NCBI GenBank assembly: GCA_001751015.1
Contig: MAXM01000018.1
Span: forward strand, 1 to 10,242
DNA from: Desulfobacterales bacterium C00003106
GTDB lineage: Bacteria; Desulfobacterota; Desulfobacteria; Desulfobacterales; C00003106
DNA: 10,242 nucleotides
Direction: 5' to 3'
Part shown: positions 6,162 to 10,242 of the stretch, in pieces
Position numbering within the stretch: the stretch's first letter is position 1
How the letters are laid out: every line of letters begins with the position of its first letter
The notes under the pieces: model-generated
What the model saw: only the letters and a program-made list of their open reading frames with translations
Told to the model about the DNA's origin: nothing
Databases searched by the model: none
Translations under genes and position numbers: made by a program

Positions 6162-7859
6162 ATGTTAAGCATCCGGAAGATCGGCGTAATTGGCCGCACC
6201 TACCGTCACCTGAACCGGTATCGTCAGATACTTACCGTCTTTTTCAAGTACGGCTTTGGGGACCTTGTGGATGTGCTGAAGATCGAACACTACCTTGAGA
6301 TCGGTCTTCAGATGATTTCCAGAAAACAACGGCGCCAGATCGAGAAACTCACCCGGGCGGAAAGGGTGCGGATGGTTCTGGAAGAACTTGGACCGACCTT
6401 TGTCAAGTGCGGCCAGATTCTTTCCACGCGTCCGGACCTGATACCGGTTGAATTTATAGACGAACTCTCAAAGCTGCAGGATCACGTACCTTCTTTCCCC
6501 TATGATAGTGTCAGGCAGATCATTGAATCCGAGCTTCACAGACCCCTTGAAGACATATTCCGGACCTTTGACATCCAACCTCTTGCCGCCGCGTCAATAG
6601 GCCAGGTGCACAGGGCTGAATTGAAAGACGGAAAAGATGTCGCAGTCAAGGTGCAGCGGCCCCATATCCGCAAGACCATTGAAGTCGACCTGGAAATCAT
6701 GCTTCATCTCGCTTCGCTCATGGAGCGGCATCTCGAAGAGTTTCAGGTGAGCCGTCCCGCCAGGATTGTGCAGGAATTCGCCCGGACCCTGGAAAAGGAG
6801 ATAGATTACACAATTGAGGCCTCACACATGGAGCGGTTTGCCCGGCAATTTGCAGATAATTCTACTGTTTACGTGCCAGAGGTCTTCCGCGACACATCAA
6901 CAGGACGAGTCCTCACCATGGAGTATATCGACGGGGTCAAGGTCTCCGAGATCGACAGGATTGATCAGGAAGGACTCGATAGAAAGATCATTACCGCGCG
7001 TGGCGCAGACCTGATTCTGACCCAGATATTTGACCACGGTTTTTTTCACGCCGATCCCCATCCCGGAAACATCTTCATCCTTGCGGACAACGTGATCTGC
7101 TATCTCGATTTTGGCATGATGGGTTCTATCGACCGGCAGACCCGGGAGGATTTCGCAGATCTTATCTTCAGCGTGGTGCGCCAGGACGAACCCGTGGCAG
7201 CCGAGATGCTTCTCAGACTTACCGAATATGATGAAAAGCCGGACCTGCGTATTCTGGAAAGGGACTTGGCGGACTTCACAGGACAGTATCTCTACCTGCG
7301 TCTCAAAGATGTGCAGATGGAAAAACTCCTGCAGCAATTCCTGGGCCTGATTTCCCGCCATCGCCTGCAGATGCCGCAGAACCTCTTTCTTATGATGAAG
7401 GCGCTGGCAACCGTCGAAGGCCTTGGGCTTGTTCTTGATCCGGATTTTGACATGACGAAACAGGCCACTCCTTTTGTTAAGAGGGTCAAGATGGCCCGCT
7501 ACCATCCCAAACGTGTGGCGGATAATCTTGCGAAATCCGGAGCGGAATTCGCGAAGCTCATGCAGGAAATCCCTGGAGAGACGCGTGAGATCCTGGTGCA
7601 GATGAAGCGCGGAAAGATCAAGATCGAATTCGAACACAAGGGACTTGAGCCGATGATGTCCACTCATGACCAGATCAGCAACAGGCTTTCATTTTCCCTT
7701 ATCATCGGCGCCCTTATCATCGGTTCGGCGCTGATCGTTCTTTCCAAGACCCCTCCACTGCTGTTCGGTATCCCCCTTATCGGAATTATCGGTTTTGTCG
7801 CAGCCGCAGTCATGGGACTATGGCTTCTTGTCGCGATCCTCAAAAAAGGAAGGCTGTGA
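6162..7859 (+). CDS. UbiB/ABC1 (AarF, ADCK-like) family atypical kinase, membrane-anchored
   Basis: A 565-residue member of the UbiB family of atypical kinase-like ATPases, whose best-known members support ubiquinone synthesis and lipid-associated processes. Family marks are all present: the KxGQ motif VKCGQILSTRPD (81-92; K82, Q85), the alanine-rich loop AAASIGQVH (142-150) that replaces the kinase glycine loop, VAVK (Lys163), the ExD motif EKEIDY (E213, D215), HADPHPGN (296-303) and the metal-binding LDFG (D316). Two hydrophobic helices at about 509-528 and 534-556 anchor the C-terminus in the inner membrane. GGCGGAG at 6149-6155 is the likely ribosome binding site. The ATG follows the TolC stop with no gap, so the two form an operon. 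If the host is an anaerobe with menaquinone, a role in ubiquinone synthesis is doubtful; the true role could be in quinone or lipid handling. I therefore give no gene symbol. Confidence 0.93.
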   Translation: MLSIRKIGVIGRTYRHLNRYRQILTVFFKYGFGDLVDVLKIEHYLEIGLQMISRKQRRQIEKLTRAERVRMVLEELGPTFVKCGQILSTRPDLIPVEFIDELSKLQDHVPSFPYDSVRQIIESELHRPLEDIFRTFDIQPLAAASIGQVHRAELKDGKDVAVKVQRPHIRKTIEVDLEIMLHLASLMERHLEEFQVSRPARIVQEFARTLEKEIDYTIEASHMERFARQFADNSTVYVPEVFRDTSTGRVLTMEYIDGVKVSEIDRIDQEGLDRKIITARGADLILTQIFDHGFFHADPHPGNIFILADNVICYLDFGMMGSIDRQTREDFADLIFSVVRQDEPVAAEMLLRLTEYDEKPDLRILERDLADFTGQYLYLRLKDVQMEKLLQQFLGLISRHRLQMPQNLFLMMKALATVEGLGLVLDPDFDMTKQATPFVKRVKMARYHPKRVADNLAKSGAEFAKLMQEIPGETREILVQMKRGKIKIEFEHKGLEPMMSTHDQISNRLSFSLIIGALIIGSALIVLSKTPPLLFGIPLIGIIGFVAAAVMGLWLLVAILKKGRL

Positions 7860-7973
7860 GAGCATAACAATAAACAACAAGGGCAAAAAGAAATGAAGGA
7901 GAAGAAATGAAGAACATTCTGTAATCATTAAACTAATAACTAACCGCTAAAGGCTAACCGCTCAACCCAGGTA
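7860..7973. other. gap between convergent genes, with a direct repeat and no clear terminator
   Basis: This 114-base AT-rich gap separates the ends of the UbiB-family gene and fliG. CTAACCGCT occurs twice (7940-7948 and 7954-7962). I find no hairpin with a T-tract on either strand, so how the converging transcripts end is not evident. Two tiny ATG frames (for example at 7909) are too short to call genes. Confidence 0.5.
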
Positions 7974-8990
7974 TCAGACAAATATGTCCTCCTTGCTTGA
8001 GCCGATGATGATCTTTCCTTCGGATTCAAGCTCGCGCGCAATTCTGACAATGTTCCGTTGAGCTGCTTCCACCTCGCTCAATCTCACCGCGCCCACAACC
8101 TCCATGTCTTCGCGAAGCATCTCTGCCGCTCTTTGGGACAGACTGGCGAATACCTTTTCTTTCATTTCCCCTGATGCCGTTTTCAGCGCAAAAATCAGCT
8201 CCCGTGTCTCAATATTTTTCAGGATCTCTCTCATACCCTTGCTATCTGTCTTGAGGATATCTTCAAAAACGAACATCAATTGTCGTACGACGTTCGCCTT
8301 TTCCTGTGCTTCTTCGTCAAATACCGTGAAGATATTCTCTTCAGTATTCCTATCCACCTTGTTCAGTATCTCGGCGAGTGTAGAAAGTCCGTCGATATTG
8401 CCGATGCCCGCGCTTCCGGCCCTGGCTATTTCCGATTGCAGGATACGATCAATCTCATCGATCAGCTCTGGTGGGACATATGCAATATTGGCTATTCGCA
8501 TGGCAACATCCGCCTGGATATCCGCGGGAAGCCGAACAAGCGCATCGGCTGCCGCATTGCTGTCAAGATGCGCAAGGATCAGGGCAATCGTCTGGGGGTG
8601 TTCTCCTTTGACAAGATCGCTCAGTATTTCCGGTTTCACCTGTCTCAGGCAGCTAAAAGGCATGCCCCGCTTTTTCTTGTGCAGCGCGCTGTATATCTTT
8701 TCCGCCCTTTCCTTGCTTACTGACTTCTCAATAGCGTTATTGAAAAAAGCGTTTCCGTCTGCGATCATTTTACTGCAGTCATGATAATCATTGCTGAATT
8801 CATTGAGTACATGCAACAAGAGTTCGGAACTAATGCTCTTCATTTCCGTCATGCATCCGGCGATCTCACTGATCTCATCATCGGTGAAGTATGAAAAGAT
8901 CTGCCCGGCCTCTTCCTCGCCGAGCCACATAAGGAATATGGCCACCTTTTGCGCACCGGTCAATTTTTCTGTCATTAGCTCGTTTTTCAT
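7974..8990 (-). CDS. fliG: flagellar motor switch protein FliG
   Basis: FliG sits on the cytoplasmic face of the MS ring, binds the FliF tail and, through its C-terminal domain, receives torque from MotA to turn and switch the flagellar motor. The 338 residues are the standard length. The N-terminal domain begins TGAQKVAIFLMWLGEEEA (11-28) and would bind FliF. The middle domain has the FliM-binding EHPQTIALILAHL (130-142). The MFVFEDI hinge (239-245) leads to the torque domain, where Lys270, Arg287, Glu294, Asp295 and Arg303 align with the charged residues known from E. coli (the first Asp of the pair is replaced by Glu). No loss or break is seen. The start overlaps the fliF stop by ATGA and lacks its own ribosome binding site, pointing to translational coupling; ATG at 8975 (Met6) is an alternative. 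fliH and fliI, the usual next genes, do not follow. Confidence 0.95.
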   Translation of the reverse strand: MKNELMTEKLTGAQKVAIFLMWLGEEEAGQIFSYFTDDEISEIAGCMTEMKSISSELLLHVLNEFSNDYHDCSKMIADGNAFFNNAIEKSVSKERAEKIYSALHKKKRGMPFSCLRQVKPEILSDLVKGEHPQTIALILAHLDSNAAADALVRLPADIQADVAMRIANIAYVPPELIDEIDRILQSEIARAGSAGIGNIDGLSTLAEILNKVDRNTEENIFTVFDEEAQEKANVVRQLMFVFEDILKTDSKGMREILKNIETRELIFALKTASGEMKEKVFASLSQRAAEMLREDMEVVGAVRLSEVEAAQRNIVRIARELESEGKIIIGSSKEDIFV

Positions 8991-10138
8991 TGTGGTTCTG
9001 GTTCGTTCAACCAGCCTCTCAATAGCCGTTGCGTTTTTTGCGGGTCCTGCCTTGCCAGTTGCGTAATTTCACGCATTGTCTTGATGCCAGACGTGCCTTC
9101 AATCAATTCAAGAGGTTGACCCTCTTTTTCGGGAACGCGTGTTTGGTCCGGCCGCATGTGTTCGCCAATTCTGATCTCCCTCATAGACCTTATGAGGGGC
9201 CTCACTACACACACGAAGACAATCAATACCAAGACCAGATTTATGGCCGTGTTGGTGTGCTTTTTGAGATACAGCATCCAGTCGATGGCCGGCCATTCGA
9301 GCTTCTCCTTCATCTCCTCAGACCGGGAAAACCGGAATGAACTGATGCTTATCTGATCTCCACGGTCAGGATAATACCCTATCGCCTTTGCGACAATTCC
9401 CTCAATCTCTTTTAGTTCCTTCGGTGTCCTCGGGATATACGTGTTTACCTCAGCTCCGTCTTTACCTGTTGTCATACGGTAGGTTCCGTCCAGAACCACT
9501 GCGACAGAAAGACGCTTCAGCGTGCCAAAAGGCTTGATGATATGCCGTTTTATTTTATTAATTTCATAAGTCAAGATTTCATCTACTGCGTCGTCTCCCC
9601 CCTGTCCGGATGATTCTGCCTGACGCTGCCTTCTTCTCACCATCGCGCTGTCCGGATCATATATCTCTTCATTTATTTCTGTTTTGTCAAAATCCATCTC
9701 CGCATTAACACGTACGACAGCCTTCCCTCTGCCCAAAACTGCTTCCAGCATGGTCTGGGCGCTTTCGGCGAGCATTCCTTCAAGTTTCTGCTGATAGTCG
9801 AATTTAATATCGGCAAGAAAACCGTCCTCCCTTCTCGGAAGGCGGTCGCCGGCCATGGCAAGACCCGGTTCATATTCTTTTCCGGCAGGCGCCAATATTG
9901 TGGAGCCGTTCGCTTCCAGCTTGAAAGGAATTTTCTTCTCCTTTAGTTTGGATACTATATGCCCGGCGTTTTCAGGAGAGATGGAGGTGTAGAGTGGCTG
10001 ATAGTCTATCCGGTTGGCCCACACAAACATGAACACAAAACCGGCGACCACCAGCGCAACAACGCTGATCAATGTCGCCTTTTTTGTGACCGGCATGGCA
10101 CGAAAGGCCTTGCCGAATTGTTCAATATATCTCTTCAT
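8987..10138 (-). CDS. fliF: flagellar MS-ring protein FliF, internally shortened
   Basis: FliF builds the inner-membrane MS ring that carries the motor and houses the export gate. This copy has only 383 residues against about 530-560 normally. Kept parts: first membrane helix (about 22-41), RBM1 domain (about 45-101, DYQPLYTSISPENAG), RBM3 (about 112-270, with KFDYQQKLE, GKAVVRVNAEMDF, TYEINKIKRHI, KRLSVAVVLDG), second helix (about 298-316) and the FliG-binding tail (353-383, LARQDPQKTQRLLRGWL). Missing: roughly 125 residues between RBM1 (ending DRLP, 98-101) and RBM3, that is, the whole RBM2 domain; the collar loop in RBM3 (about 170-187) is also short. RBM1 ends EPGLAMAGD where ELRLxLA is usual. 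The frame is intact, without a stop. Met at 10138 is preferred to the upstream ATG at 10189 because TGAGGGG (10155-10149) lies 10 bases before it and the family N-terminus MKRYIEQFGKAF starts there. Confidence 0.93.
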   Translation of the reverse strand: MKRYIEQFGKAFRAMPVTKKATLISVVALVVAGFVFMFVWANRIDYQPLYTSISPENAGHIVSKLKEKKIPFKLEANGSTILAPAGKEYEPGLAMAGDRLPRREDGFLADIKFDYQQKLEGMLAESAQTMLEAVLGRGKAVVRVNAEMDFDKTEINEEIYDPDSAMVRRRQRQAESSGQGGDDAVDEILTYEINKIKRHIIKPFGTLKRLSVAVVLDGTYRMTTGKDGAEVNTYIPRTPKELKEIEGIVAKAIGYYPDRGDQISISSFRFSRSEEMKEKLEWPAIDWMLYLKKHTNTAINLVLVLIVFVCVVRPLIRSMREIRIGEHMRPDQTRVPEKEGQPLELIEGTSGIKTMREITQLARQDPQKTQRLLRGWLNEPEPQ

Positions 10139-10242
10139 CTGACAAAGACCCCTCAGAAAACGGCAAATACTCAAATACTGAACCACCACTCAACCAATCC
10201 TTAGAACCCCTGACTCAGCTCTTCTATGCCATGTCAGCAAGA
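10139..10242 (-). other. region upstream of fliF to the window edge
   Basis: It holds the fliF ribosome binding site (TGAGGGG, 10155-10149) and a tract reading GGTTGAGTGGTGGTTCAG on the minus strand (10197-10180). An upstream gene, expected to be fliE or another flagellar rod gene, may end near 10224 (a TAG preceded by codons for Leu-Ala-Asp-Met-Ala) or 10192 (TGA in another frame), but too little is present to name it. No sigma-54 or sigma-28 promoter is recognisable. Confidence 0.35.

Noticed and set aside
6897..7667. 256-codon open frame on the minus strand
   Set aside because: It lies fully antisense to the UbiB-family kinase gene, whose motifs are intact, and its translation shows no recognisable domain; it is a by-product of codon use.
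8104..8784. 226-codon open frame on the plus strand
   Set aside because: It is antisense to fliG; the Ser/Ile/Ala-rich translation is what a reversed FliG frame gives, not a protein family.
10139..10189. 17-residue N-terminal extension of FliF from the ATG at 10189
   Set aside because: The internal ATG at 10138 has a good ribosome binding site, which lies inside the extension, and matches the usual FliF N-terminus.
1..10242. CRISPR array, tRNA/rRNA genes, transposase gene, or known defence system
   Set aside because: No regularly spaced repeats, no cloverleaf or rRNA signatures and no transposase, nuclease or toxin motifs were found in any convincing frame.

Overview
The window looks like a chromosomal segment from a Gram-negative, probably anaerobic bacterium of the former Deltaproteobacteria (Desulfobacterota; a Desulfobacterales- or Syntrophobacterales-like lineage is my best guess). 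This rests on protein flavour (MetK with a GGGCYSGKD loop, archaeal/thermophile-type AhcY, the N-terminus of the UbiB-like kinase), on an outer-membrane TolC protein and on large palindromic intergenic elements of a kind I associate with this group. No 16S or other decisive marker is present, so the placement is inference.

Layout. 1-1448 (+): a candidate promoter, a 60-residue protein of unknown function, a 157-bp palindromic element, then a two-thioredoxin-fold protein with one CxxC motif and a helical HEAT-like C-terminus. 1449-4572 (+): a promoter with an overlapping inverted repeat, panD (aspartate 1-decarboxylase), metK (SAM synthetase, ATGA overlap with panD), a second, 177-bp palindromic element, and ahcY (adenosylhomocysteinase). 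MetK makes SAM and AhcY removes the SAH left after methyl transfer, so this is the core of the activated-methyl cycle; PanD supplies beta-alanine for pantothenate/CoA. 4573-7859 (+): a possible terminator hairpin, a TolC-family outer-membrane factor, and directly abutting it a UbiB/ABC1-family atypical kinase with two C-terminal membrane helices. 7860-7973 is a gap between convergent genes with no clear terminator. 7974-10138 (-): fliG and fliF, overlapping by ATGA and transcribed toward the UbiB gene.

Most worth a second look. (1) FliF is only 383 residues: an in-frame gap of about 125 residues removes the second ring-building domain (RBM2), and the RBM3 collar loop is also short, while both membrane helices and the C-terminal FliG-binding segment remain. 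FliG looks intact, and no fliH/fliI follows. (2) The two palindromic elements share a design (AATAGC-loop-GCTATT apex, AAATAA(C)T-type subterminal motif), and each is flanked by a direct TAA repeat whose left copy is exactly the stop codon of the preceding gene. This fits non-autonomous mobile elements that used a TAA stop codon as a target without damaging the gene. (3) A perfect 8-bp inverted repeat overlaps the panD-metK promoter.

No RNA genes, CRISPR array or transposase gene were seen. No gene-free stretch exceeds 300 bases. All calls come from reading motifs by eye; no database search was run.
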